Source of the DNA: Catenibacillus scindens
Lineage (GTDB): Bacteria > Bacillota > Clostridia > Lachnospirales > Lachnospiraceae
Direction of reading: 5' to 3'
Length of the DNA stretch: 64,000 bases
Assembly (NCBI RefSeq): GCF_014202115.1
Contig: NZ_JACHFW010000005.1
Coordinates: 124,001 to 188,000, forward strand
This document shows, piece after piece, positions 8,543 through 16,325 of this stretch. Within the stretch, counting starts at the first letter, position 1. Each line of letters opens with the position of its first letter. Below the pieces are notes generated by a model that was given only the letters and a program-made list of their open reading frames with translations, was not told the origin of the DNA and searched no databases. The translations under genes were made by a program, and so were the position numbers.

Positions 8543-9406
8543 ATGATCCATATTACCGGGCACACAAAACTTACAGGGCTTTTGGGGAGTCCTGTGGCTC
8601 ACAGTATCTCACCTATGATGCACAATGAGGCTTTTTCAGCTCTTGATCTTGATTATGTGTATCTGGCTTTTGACGTATCCCCACAGGAGCTTCCCCAGGC
8701 TGTGGAAGGTCTGAAAGCCATGGGCGCCAGAGGTTTTAACCTGACCATGCCCCATAAAAACGCCATGGCAAAACTGGCGGACCAACTCTCACCGGCGGCA
8801 GCCCTGTGCGGCGCTGTCAACACTATTGTCAACGACAACGGAATCCTCACCGGCTATACGACCGATGGCATCGGTTATATGCGGGCTGCCGAAGCCGCCG
8901 GCTTCCCTCTTCCCGGAAAAGTCATGACCCTTCTTGGAGCCGGAGGGGCCGCCACAGCAATCTTGGTTCAGGCTGCCTTAGACGGTGTCAGTGAGATCCG
9001 GGTCTTTAACCGCAAAAGCCCCACCTATGAAAAGGCCCAGGCTCTCGTTGAAAAACTCAATGAAAAAACAGATTGCCATGTTACCCTTCATGATCTCGAT
9101 GACACAGACGATCTTTGCGACAGTATTTTATCCAGCCAGGTTCTTACAAATTCCACAAACGTGGGCATGGCTCCCAATGAGGACACCTGCCTGATTGGCG
9201 ACCTGTCTGTTTTTCATAAAGATCTTGTTGTCTCGGATATTATTTATAATCCAAGAGAGACCAAACTGATGGCCATGGCCAAAAGCCAGGGATGCCCCGC
9301 CTTTAACGGCCTTTACATGCTGTTATACCAGGGAGCGGAAAGCTTTCGCCTGTGGACCGGCCGGGATATGCCTGTAGAGCTTATCCGCGAAAAATATTTT
9401 ACCTGA
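8543..9406 (+). CDS. aroE: Shikimate dehydrogenase (NADP)
   Basis: The 287-residue protein reduces 3-dehydroshikimate to shikimate. It carries the N-terminal substrate motif GSPVAHSISPMMHN (about 15-28), Lys-72 in TMPHKN, AVNT at about 91-94, and Asp-108 of the TDG motif. The Rossmann fingerprint GAGGAA is at 132-137 and the NTSxxG-like patch reads NSTNVGM. Length is standard. It lies opposite the aroDK gene for the two flanking pathway steps, with a GNAT gene 29 bases downstream. The Shine-Dalgarno GAGGTA precedes the ATG. Confidence 0.95.
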   Translation: MIHITGHTKLTGLLGSPVAHSISPMMHNEAFSALDLDYVYLAFDVSPQELPQAVEGLKAMGARGFNLTMPHKNAMAKLADQLSPAAALCGAVNTIVNDNGILTGYTTDGIGYMRAAEAAGFPLPGKVMTLLGAGGAATAILVQAALDGVSEIRVFNRKSPTYEKAQALVEKLNEKTDCHVTLHDLDDTDDLCDSILSSQVLTNSTNVGMAPNEDTCLIGDLSVFHKDLVVSDIIYNPRETKLMAMAKSQGCPAFNGLYMLLYQGAESFRLWTGRDMPVELIREKYFT

Positions 9407-9435
9407 AGAAATCAGGAGAAAGGCAGGAAAAAACA

Positions 9436-10053
9436 GTGATTGACTGTACCAAAAATCAGACTGTCACATTGTGGAAAGTGACCCCAAAAGACAGCCCAGA
9501 ACTTTTGGAAATTTATAAACCCTACGTCACTGACACAGCTATTTCTTTTGAATATAATGTCCCTTCTCAGAAAGAATTTATGGAACGGGTATCTAATACC
9601 GTTAAAAATTATCCCTACATAGCCGCCCGTCAGGGAGATACCATTGTCGGCTATACTTGCGCAGGCCCTTTTAAAGAGCGGGCGGCCTACAATTGGGCTG
9701 TAGAGACAACAATCTATATCCGCCCCGGCTTTGTCCATTCAGGCATCGGCCGCCGCCTTTACACGGCCCTTGAACAATGCCTGCGCCTCCAAAATATATT
9801 CAATGCCAATGCCTGTATTGCCTGGCAGGGTGATGAAGACCGCTATCTGACTCATAACAGTGTGGAATTTCACAGTCACATGGGGTACACAATGGTTGGA
9901 ACGTTTCATAAATGCGGCTATAAATTTCACCGTTGGTATGATATGGTCTGGATGGAAAAACATCTTGGCTCTCACCCGGCGATTCCTGATCCGGTCATTC
10001 CTTTTGAACAGCTTTCGCCTTCCCTTCTGAAAACATATGGCATCAATGTATAG
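9436..10053 (+). CDS. GNAT acetyltransferase, phosphinothricin/methionine-sulfone type
   Basis: The 205-residue product resembles the Pat/MddA branch of GNAT N-acetyltransferases: IYKPYVTDTAISFEYNVPS near the N-terminus, then an acetyl-CoA-binding region RPGFVHSGIGRRLYTALE (motif A). Members acetylate small amino-acid analogues such as phosphinothricin or methionine sulfone. I prefer the GTG at 9436, which starts 29 bases after aroE and follows AGG-rich sequence; an open frame from an ATG inside aroE is an artefact. It is probably co-transcribed with aroE. The C-terminal 40 residues (WMEKHLG to YGINV) extend past the usual domain. Confidence 0.85.
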   Translation: MIDCTKNQTVTLWKVTPKDSPELLEIYKPYVTDTAISFEYNVPSQKEFMERVSNTVKNYPYIAARQGDTIVGYTCAGPFKERAAYNWAVETTIYIRPGFVHSGIGRRLYTALEQCLRLQNIFNANACIAWQGDEDRYLTHNSVEFHSHMGYTMVGTFHKCGYKFHRWYDMVWMEKHLGSHPAIPDPVIPFEQLSPSLLKTYGINV

Positions 10054-10060
10054 CACCTTT

Positions 10061-10124
10061 GCCGCAGTGCGATCCTACGCGGAGCGTTTTTTTATGTCAA
10101 AGGAACCAAAGTTTCCTATGGCAC
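10061..10124. repeat. Dispersed repeat copy A (shared with the ABC-F leader)
   Basis: The stretch from GCCGCAGTGCGATCCTACGC through GGAGCG, a T-run and ATGTCA (10061-10099) is almost identical to 60615-60652 in the ABC-F leader. The next about 25 bases are also similar (a pattern around AGTTTCC). Both copies are followed by an A-run and a GCC-starting terminator stem. This points to a dispersed intergenic repeat of this genome. Confidence 0.75.
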
Positions 10125-10169
10125 AAAAAAGCCGGAGAACCCTGACAGGCAGGATTCCCCGGCTTTTTT
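10125..10169. terminator. Bidirectional terminator between the GNAT and trhP genes
   Basis: A stem with outer arms GCCGG (10131 on) and CCGGC (ending about 10163) is flanked by six A residues on one side and six T residues on the other. It can terminate both the plus-strand aroE-GNAT transcript and the minus-strand cluster that ends with the U32 gene. Confidence 0.85.
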
Positions 10170-11394
10170 AACGGTCTTTTCTTCTTAAAAGATCACCATC
10201 GCACAGAGGCGCACCCAGATCCACAAAAATCTGCTGTTTGGGATGGGGACAGCTTTCAATAGCATTGCCTTCGCTGTCAGCCATGGCCTTCACAGTCACT
10301 GTCAGATCATTTCCATCCGGTTTCATCACCTCGATGGTATCCCCGACGCAGAATTTATTCCGCTGTTCAAGGCCGTAAAGTCCCTGGGCATTCTGGCCGT
10401 TGATGATCCCAAGATAAGTATATTCTTTAATATAAGTGTTATTATCGTATATCTGGGAATTTTCATCAGGTTTTCCATAGAAAAATCCCGTAGTGTAGAG
10501 CCGGTAGGTTCCTTTGGAAATTTCTTCCTGATAATAGTCCAGGCGGCTCTCATACAATTTAGGATCTGTAAAATAATCGTCGATGGCCTGGCGGTATGTC
10601 CGCGTCACATCGGCCACGTAAAGGGCCGTCTTCATCCGCCCCTCCACTTTAAAGCTGTCGATCCCCGCCGCCACCAGATCAGGGATGTGGGTGACCATGC
10701 ACAGATCTCTGGAATTTAAAATATAAGTTCCCCGCTCATTTTCAAATACCGGATAGTATTCTCCCGGCCGGGTCTCCTCCATAAGGGCGTACTTCCACCG
10801 GCACGGATGAGTGCAGGCTCCCTGGTTGGCGTCGCGCCCGGCGAGAAAGCTGGAGAGAAGGCAGCGCCCTGAGTAGGAAATGCACATCGCCCCGTGGACA
10901 AAGGTCTCAATCTCAAGATCATCGGGAATATGATCCCGGATCTGACGGATCTCCTCCAAAGACAGCTCTCTGGCTGTGACCACCCGCTTGGCCCCAAGAT
11001 CATGCCAGAAATTAAAGGTGGCATAATTGGTGTTATTGGCCTGGGTGCTAATATGGATCTCCATGTCGGGGCAGACCTTTTTCGCCATCATAAAGATTCC
11101 CGGATCAGAAATGATCAGGGCATCGGGGCCAATAGTTTTAAGTTCCTCCAAATAACTTTCAAATTCATCTAAATCCCGGTTGTGGGCCAGAATATTGGCT
11201 GTCACATAAACCTTGACGCCGCGGGCATGGGCGTAGGCAATCCCTTCCGCCATGTCTTTTGGCGAAAAGTTTTTGGATTTGGCTCTGAGGCTGAACACTT
11301 CCCCGCCAATGTACACTGCGTCCGCGCCAAAATTCACAGCAGTCTTTAAAACTTCAAGGCAGCTTGCCGGGATCAATAACTCTGGTTTTTTCAA
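10168..11394 (-). CDS. trhP: Peptidase U32-family tRNA hydroxylation protein (TrhP-like)
   Basis: The 408-residue protein starts with the U32 signature ELLIPASCLEVLKTAVNFGADAVYIGG and has the Cys cluster CISYSGRCLLSSF ... ACTHPCRW (about 170-200) that would hold an iron-sulphur cluster. TrhP proteins form 5-hydroxyuridine at tRNA position 34; in E. coli this uses prephenate, a product of the shikimate branch. The gene lies 10 bases downstream of a TrmR-like methyltransferase, matching the B. subtilis yrrM-yrrN-yrrO order. It may instead be the other TrhP paralogue, since only one of the two is present here. Confidence 0.85.
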   Translation of the reverse strand: MKKPELLIPASCLEVLKTAVNFGADAVYIGGEVFSLRAKSKNFSPKDMAEGIAYAHARGVKVYVTANILAHNRDLDEFESYLEELKTIGPDALIISDPGIFMMAKKVCPDMEIHISTQANNTNYATFNFWHDLGAKRVVTARELSLEEIRQIRDHIPDDLEIETFVHGAMCISYSGRCLLSSFLAGRDANQGACTHPCRWKYALMEETRPGEYYPVFENERGTYILNSRDLCMVTHIPDLVAAGIDSFKVEGRMKTALYVADVTRTYRQAIDDYFTDPKLYESRLDYYQEEISKGTYRLYTTGFFYGKPDENSQIYDNNTYIKEYTYLGIINGQNAQGLYGLEQRNKFCVGDTIEVMKPDGNDLTVTVKAMADSEGNAIESCPHPKQQIFVDLGAPLCDGDLLRRKDR

Positions 11395-11404
11395 TATTAA
11401 ACTC

Positions 11405-12046
11405 CTATCTTTTTGTACTGATGGTTACACCATCCCCGATGGGAAGCACAACCGTTTCCAGGGAAGGGTGGTGGGTCAGCTCCCACAGATACTCCTGCAT
11501 CCGGCTGTGGATCGTCCGGTTACGCCGGGTCACCGCGTACCTGGATTGGACAATATCGCCGTCCTGGAGGACGTTATCGCTGACAAGAACGCCGCCCTCT
11601 CCCAAAAGGCGAAGAATTTCCGGGAAGAAATGAATGTACTGTCCCTTGGCTGCGTCCATGAAAATAAAATCATAGGACGGCTCCAAGGTCTTTAATACTT
11701 CCATGGCGTCCCCGGCAATGAGGGTGATCTGCCCCTGCTTTCCCGCTTTTTCTATATTTTCACGGGCTTTGATGATTCTGGGTTCATAATTTTCTATGGT
11801 GGTAATCTTACAGTTTTCTCCGGCATATTCGCTCATGAATATGGAAGAAAAGCCCACGGCAGCTCCCACTTCCAGGAGCTTCCCAGGCTTTTGCATTGTT
11901 AGAAGGACCCGGAGCAGGGCGGCCGTCTCCTTGCGGATAATAGGCACATGTTCTGCTCTGGCCTTCTGCTCTAAAGTCCTGATCCAATCTTTTTCTCCAT
12001 GATCCAAAGAACGAATATACGCCGTCATCCGTTCATCTACATTCAT
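11405..12046 (-). CDS. trmR: SAM-dependent O-methyltransferase, TrmR-like (tRNA 5-hydroxyuridine)
   Basis: This 213-residue class I methyltransferase has the SAM motif LLEVGAAVGFSS at about 57-68, an acidic motif II (TIENYE), and the metal/catalytic motif FMDAAKGQY at about 129-137 typical of caffeoyl-CoA-type O-methyltransferases. B. subtilis TrmR (YrrM) methylates 5-hydroxyuridine-34 of tRNA to 5-methoxyuridine. The same gene order (mltG, trmR, trhP) supports that role here. Its start overlaps the mini-MltG stop by four bases (ATGA). A catechol-type substrate remains possible but less likely. Confidence 0.85.
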   Translation of the reverse strand: MNVDERMTAYIRSLDHGEKDWIRTLEQKARAEHVPIIRKETAALLRVLLTMQKPGKLLEVGAAVGFSSIFMSEYAGENCKITTIENYEPRIIKARENIEKAGKQGQITLIAGDAMEVLKTLEPSYDFIFMDAAKGQYIHFFPEILRLLGEGGVLVSDNVLQDGDIVQSRYAVTRRNRTIHSRMQEYLWELTHHPSLETVVLPIGDGVTISTKR

Positions 12047-12438
12047 CGCGTAGTAACCCCGCTCTCTTCCTGGCGGATCTCCCCTTCTGTTGTGAGAATA
12101 TGAAGAATTTCCTCCACAGACATGCTGGGACTCAGCTCAAAAGTTCCCGGCATGATCGCGTCACCCATCTCTTCCAGACGAACCCGGATGACAAAGGCGG
12201 ATTCATATTTGATCAGGCCGTTTTTCTTCAGCTCATGAGCCACATCCGCCGCCGAATCTCCGTCATCTACCACTACAGTCACCGTCTGAGTGTCATATTT
12301 GGACATGACCGGATCTCCGAAAATATTATAAGAATAATCGTAAGCGAACACTGCCGCGCGGTAAACCAGAAAAATAACAAAGGCGTATATTAAAATGTGG
12401 ATACAAAGCTCAAAAAAGCCTAAAACTACTTTCTTCAT
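12043..12438 (-). CDS. Short MltG-like membrane protein without catalytic domain
   Basis: The 131-residue protein has an N-terminal membrane segment (about 8-32), then a periplasm-facing domain with VTVVVDDGDSAADVAHELKKNGLI and FELSPSMSVEEILHILT. These match the N-terminal LysM-like part of MltG/YceG endolytic transglycosylases. Full-length MltG has over 300 residues with a catalytic Glu domain that is absent here. It sits exactly where mltG (yrrL) lies in B. subtilis, between ylbF and trmR, overlapping both. It is probably a regulatory or structural derivative and not a broken gene, because both ends fit tightly into the operon. Confidence 0.8.
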   Translation of the reverse strand: MKKVVLGFFELCIHILIYAFVIFLVYRAAVFAYDYSYNIFGDPVMSKYDTQTVTVVVDDGDSAADVAHELKKNGLIKYESAFVIRVRLEEMGDAIMPGTFELSPSMSVEEILHILTTEGEIRQEESGVTTR

Positions 12439-12791
12439 AGGTTCAACTCCTTCACTTCTCCGAGGAAACTCAGATCCAGCTCCACCGCGCTGCCAAGGCG
12501 GTCATAAATATCCCTGAACATGTGTATTAAAGCGGCTTCTGCGGAAAAATACTCCATCACCTGAGTATCGTCAAGGATATCTCTGTATTCCTGGTGCAGC
12601 TTTTCAAAATCTTCCCGGTGATCCCCGGCTGTATTTTGAAGCACAAACAGGTCGTGACGGAAATGGTCGATCCGGTCTTTGATCTCGGATTCATGGGCAA
12701 TAAAACTTCTGAGTTCATTATAGGATTTATATTCTTTACTTTGCTTAATCACGTCAATTAATTCTTCGGTCTTTTCTATGACACCCGGCAT
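12435..12791 (-). CDS. YlbF/YmcA-family protein
   Basis: The 118-residue, mainly helical protein (coiled-coil-like, with LRSFIAHESEIKDRIDHFRHDLF) matches the YlbF/YmcA family. In B. subtilis, YlbF, YmcA and YaaT form the Y-complex that acts with RNase Y in mRNA processing and affects sporulation and competence. It lies 29 bases downstream of RNase J and overlaps the next gene by four bases, so RNA-processing proteins are clustered here. Which subfamily member it is cannot be decided by eye. Confidence 0.85.
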   Translation of the reverse strand: MPGVIEKTEELIDVIKQSKEYKSYNELRSFIAHESEIKDRIDHFRHDLFVLQNTAGDHREDFEKLHQEYRDILDDTQVMEYFSAEAALIHMFRDIYDRLGSAVELDLSFLGEVKELNL

Positions 12792-12820
12792 TGTGTACGC
12801 TCCTTACCGGCATCGCGCCG

Positions 12821-14590
12821 TTATTCTACTTCCATGATAATGGGCAGGATCATGGGGCTTCGCTTCGTCTGCTTCCAAACATAATCCCCAAGAGCTTCCC
12901 GGACAACATTTTTTATCTTACCCCAATCGCTGCAGCGATGGCTCAGGCAATTTTCCAGAGCCTGGCTGACCACATGGCGGGCGTCCTCCATCAACGTTTC
13001 AGACTCTCTCACATAGACAAATCCACGGGATACAATGTCCGGCCCTGCAAGGATCTGATTGGTATATTTTTCCAGTGTAATGACAACAATAAGCAGACCG
13101 TTCTGTGAAAGCAACTGACGGTCCCGTAAAACAATATTGCCCACATCCCCCACGCCGAGGCCATCCACCATAACATCGCCGCAGTGAACTTTGCCTGTGA
13201 TCTTGGCGCTGTCGCTGCTAAGTTCAAGGACGTCGCCGGATTCCATGACAATGATGTGATCTTTCTCCACCCCCATCATCTGAGCCAGCTCCGCATGGGC
13301 TTTCAGATGACGGAACTCACCGTGGACAGGGATGGCAAACTTAGGCTGGGTCAGCGCGTAGATGAGCTTGATATCTTCCTGGCAGGCATGGCCGGAAACA
13401 TGAGTATCCTGATAGATGACCTCCGCGCCTTTCATGTAAAGCTCATTGATCACATTGGACACGGCCTTCTCATTGCCGGGAATAGGATTGGAGCTAAAAA
13501 CTACTGTGTCGCCGGGGACGATAGATACTTTTCTGTGAACGCTGGCAGCCATTCTTGAAAGCGCAGCCATAGTCTCTCCCTGACTTCCTGTAGTGATCAG
13601 GACAATCTGTTCCGGCGGATAATTTTTCATCTGATCCAGCTCGATCAGCGTCTTATCCGGGATGTTAATATACCCCAGCTCCTGGGCAATACTGATAATA
13701 TTCACCATACTCCGGCCTTCCACAATAACTTTCCGGCCAAACTTGTAGGCTGTATTTATAATCTGCTGAACACGATCCACATTGGAAGCAAATGTGGCAA
13801 TGATCAGACGATTTTTCTGATGTTCGTTGAAAATATGATCAAACTGACGCCCAACGGTCCGCTCTGACTGGGTAAATCCAGGGCGCTCCGCGTTAGTGCT
13901 GTCGCACATGAGGGCGAGAACGCCTTTCTTTCCAAGCTCAGCGAAACGACCCAGGTCAATACGATCACCGAAAACCGGCGTATAATCAATCTTAAAGTCG
14001 CCGGTGTGGACAATAATGCCCGCCGGTGTGTAGATAGCCAGAGCTGTGGCATCGGCGATACTGTGATTAGTTTTTATAAATTCAATACGGAAACATCCAA
14101 GATTAATGGACTGTCCATGACGGATCACACGGCGTTTGGTACTCTTCATCATATTATGTTCTTTCAGCTTATGCTCAATGATCCCCATCGTCAGCTTTGT
14201 AGCGTAAACAGGCACGTTTACGTCTTTAAGAACGTAGGGGAGAGCGCCGATGTGATCTTCATGTCCGTGGGTAATAACAAACCCTTTGACTTTGGAAATA
14301 TTATCTTTCAAATAAGTAATATCGGGAATGACAAGATCAATCCCAAGCATGTCGTCTGTAGGGAAGGCCAGACCACAGTCAATGACAATAATATTGTCTT
14401 CATATTCGATACAGGTAATATTCATTCCGATCTGCTCAAGCCCGCCCAGTGGAATGATCTTTATTTTTTCATTTTTCGTCTTGTCATGTCTAGCGTCGTT
14501 TCTCGTACGCCCTCTTCTGACGCCCGTTCTCTCATGACCTGTCTTTGCCGCGCTGTTCGCAGCACTGTTTGCTGTGTTGTTTGTTTTCAA
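12821..14590 (-). CDS. rnj: Ribonuclease J
   Basis: The 589-residue protein contains a metallo-beta-lactamase domain with HGHEDH (His-108, His-110, Asp-112, His-113), the beta-CASP domain, and the C-terminal RNase J domain. It starts its conserved part with KIIPLGGLEQIGMN. RNase J is a 5'-3' exonuclease and endonuclease for mRNA turnover and rRNA maturation. A 40-residue N-terminal extension rich in Asn, Ala and Arg/Lys precedes the conserved domain; it looks disordered and basic, suited to RNA binding. Downstream lies ylbF. Whether it is J1 or J2 is not resolved. Confidence 0.95.
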   Translation of the reverse strand: MKTNNTANSAANSAAKTGHERTGVRRGRTRNDARHDKTKNEKIKIIPLGGLEQIGMNITCIEYEDNIIVIDCGLAFPTDDMLGIDLVIPDITYLKDNISKVKGFVITHGHEDHIGALPYVLKDVNVPVYATKLTMGIIEHKLKEHNMMKSTKRRVIRHGQSINLGCFRIEFIKTNHSIADATALAIYTPAGIIVHTGDFKIDYTPVFGDRIDLGRFAELGKKGVLALMCDSTNAERPGFTQSERTVGRQFDHIFNEHQKNRLIIATFASNVDRVQQIINTAYKFGRKVIVEGRSMVNIISIAQELGYINIPDKTLIELDQMKNYPPEQIVLITTGSQGETMAALSRMAASVHRKVSIVPGDTVVFSSNPIPGNEKAVSNVINELYMKGAEVIYQDTHVSGHACQEDIKLIYALTQPKFAIPVHGEFRHLKAHAELAQMMGVEKDHIIVMESGDVLELSSDSAKITGKVHCGDVMVDGLGVGDVGNIVLRDRQLLSQNGLLIVVITLEKYTNQILAGPDIVSRGFVYVRESETLMEDARHVVSQALENCLSHRCSDWGKIKNVVREALGDYVWKQTKRSPMILPIIMEVE

Positions 14591-14647
14591 AATCGCACCT
14601 CCGAAAATATTAAGTCACGTGCGATGCCGACAACAATACTTTGACAA

Positions 14648-15112
14648 TTATTCATTCTCTCCACGGGCCTGGCTGCACTTACGGCACCACCCGTAAAACT
14701 TTACTTCGTGATCGCTTACAATAAACCCCATCGTCTCCCGAATCCTGCTCTCCAGCGCTTCCAGCAGATCGTCCTCAAATGTGAATACGCCGCCGCACTT
14801 TCTGCAGATGAGATGATGGTGATGATGTTTGGCTTTATCCCGGTCCGGATCTCCAATCTCATACCGTACAAATCCGTCATCCAGATTCAGTTTATCAATG
14901 ACGCCAAACTCCGACAGTTTTTGAATATTCCGATACACAGTGGCCAGACCGATATCCGGCCACTTTTCTTTCACTTTATCATAGATTTCTTCTGCCGTAA
15001 AATGCCGGTCCGGTTCGCCTGACAGAACTTCAAATATGGCAAGACGCTGGCTGGTTGTTTTCATTCCTTTTTCTTTTAACAAACGTTTATACCATTCCAG
15101 CCCCTGTTCCAT
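14648..15112 (-). CDS. Fur-family metal/peroxide regulator
   Basis: The 154-residue product has a winged-helix domain (TTSQRLAIFEVL ... IGLATVYRNIQKLSEFGVI) and a Fur metal domain with KHHHHHLICRKCG and a C-terminal CRKC pair for the structural zinc. The family includes Fur, PerR and Zur; the five-His stretch and the residues HEVKFYGWCRKC do not by themselves decide which. The start at 15112 is chosen because AAGGGG lies at the right distance; an upstream Met at 15136 lacks one. It is embedded between DUF1292 and RNase J. Confidence 0.9.
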   Translation of the reverse strand: MEQGLEWYKRLLKEKGMKTTSQRLAIFEVLSGEPDRHFTAEEIYDKVKEKWPDIGLATVYRNIQKLSEFGVIDKLNLDDGFVRYEIGDPDRDKAKHHHHHLICRKCGGVFTFEDDLLEALESRIRETMGFIVSDHEVKFYGWCRKCSQARGENE

Positions 15113-15187
15113 AAGCATCCCCTTCTTCCCTGGCATTTTCCATTGTCCGAGTATCGTGACTCATCGCATCAATGATGCCTGAACTGT

Positions 15188-15466
15188 CTATACTTCCAGT
15201 TCAATATCCATATCATCGACCATCTGGGCAAAAACTCTGGATATTGCATCCATCTCTTCGTCATCACTGACGATCTCATAAAAGGATTCTTCACCGTCTT
15301 TGCCTGAACTGGTCTCCTTTAAAATCAACGCTTCAGCCTCATCCTCCATGGAATCGGCCACAAGTATATAATTAATATTATTAATGCGTGTCTGCTCAAT
15401 AATATAAAATTCTTCTTTTTCTCCTGTATCTGTTAATGTAAATTCAATTTTTCCCTGACTTGACAT
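15188..15466 (-). CDS. DUF1292 family protein (YrzB-like)
   Basis: The 92-residue acidic protein has the DUF1292 pattern: FTLTDTGEKEEFYIIEQTRINNINYILV followed by an acidic stretch and FYEIVSDDEEMDAI. Its biochemical function is unknown in the family. It lies 15 bases downstream of ruvX, the same order as yrzL-yrrK-yrzB in B. subtilis. Confidence 0.9.
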   Translation of the reverse strand: MSSQGKIEFTLTDTGEKEEFYIIEQTRINNINYILVADSMEDEAEALILKETSSGKDGEESFYEIVSDDEEMDAISRVFAQMVDDMDIELEV

Positions 15467-15481
15467 ATAGGTCCTCCAAAG

Positions 15482-15931
15482 TCAATCCGGCGCATCCTCA
15501 GAATGCATCCGGATATAATCCAGATAGCCCTGCAAAATAAAGACAGCGGCTAACTGATCCACATAAGTTTTCCTGTTTTCACGGCGCACTTCACCCTCAA
15601 TGAGTGTGCGTGTTGCCGCCATCGTACTCATCCGCTCATCCCAGAGTACAACCGAAAGTCCGGTCCGCCGTCTGAGCATATCTGCAAACGCACCGGTCTT
15701 TTCGGCCCTGTCTCCGATCGTATTATTCATATTCTTCGGATAACCAAGAACAATCAGACCGACATCCTGTTCTCTGATAATAGTCTCGATGCGGGCCAGT
15801 GTCTGTCTTAACTTGTTCTCGTCCTTCCGATGTATGGTTTCCATAGCCTGAGCCGTCATCCTTAATGGATCGCTCAGGGCAACGCCTACGGTCCTGGAAC
15901 CATAATCCAGGCCAATGATCCTTCCTTCCAT
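15482..15931 (-). CDS. ruvX: Holliday junction resolvase-like protein RuvX/YqgF
   Basis: The 149-residue protein has the RNase H-like YqgF fold: [16 protein letters not shown] at the N-terminus (first catalytic Asp), [13 protein letters not shown] in the middle, and LWDERMST with the second acidic residue, then Asp in [15 protein letters not shown]. The family acts as a putative Holliday junction resolvase and in pre-16S rRNA 5' processing. It lies three bases after ireB, so the two are almost certainly co-transcribed. Confidence 0.95.
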   Translation of the reverse strand: MEGRIIGLDYGSRTVGVALSDPLRMTAQAMETIHRKDENKLRQTLARIETIIREQDVGLIVLGYPKNMNNTIGDRAEKTGAFADMLRRRTGLSVVLWDERMSTMAATRTLIEGEVRRENRKTYVDQLAAVFILQGYLDYIRMHSEDAPD

Positions 15932-15934
15932 AGA

Positions 15935-16195
15935 TCACTTCAGATTGACTTCAATATAATTTTTCAAAAGTTCTTCCAAGAGTTCGTCACGCTCCACCTT
16001 CATAATCAGATATCGTGCATTCTTATAGCTGGTCACATAGGTGGGGTCCCCGGACATAATATAACCGACGATCTGGCTGACAGGATTATACCCCTTCTCA
16101 GTCAGAGCAATATATACCGCCTCAAGAATATCCTTGACAGCGATCTCGGTCTCATTATTTACCTTGAAATATTGTGTACTGTTTAAATCTGGCAT
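15935..16195 (-). CDS. ireB: IreB-family regulatory phosphoprotein (UPF0297)
   Basis: The 86-residue protein includes the conserved segments STQYFKVNNE near the N-terminus and EKGYNPVSQIVGYIMSGDPTYVTSY in the middle. In Enterococcus faecalis, IreB is phosphorylated on N-terminal threonines by the PASTA kinase IreK and affects cephalosporin tolerance; an N-terminal Thr is present here (Thr-7). It heads the ireB-ruvX-DUF1292 group. Confidence 0.93.
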   Translation of the reverse strand: MPDLNSTQYFKVNNETEIAVKDILEAVYIALTEKGYNPVSQIVGYIMSGDPTYVTSYKNARYLIMKVERDELLEELLKNYIEVNLK

Positions 16196-16325
16196 AGTCT
16201 CACTACCTTACTTTCTAAACTTCACATGCGGCAAAAACTTTAAGCCGGTTTTATCCTGCACGATAAATACCTTTAAAGGACAAAGGTATGATTAACTATT
16301 ATATTAATATAAATTTTCAAATAAT

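Noticed and set aside
9352-9435. Upstream ATG start of the GNAT gene inside aroE
   Set aside because: It would overlap aroE by more than 50 bases and add residues unlike the family; the GTG at 9436 fits better.
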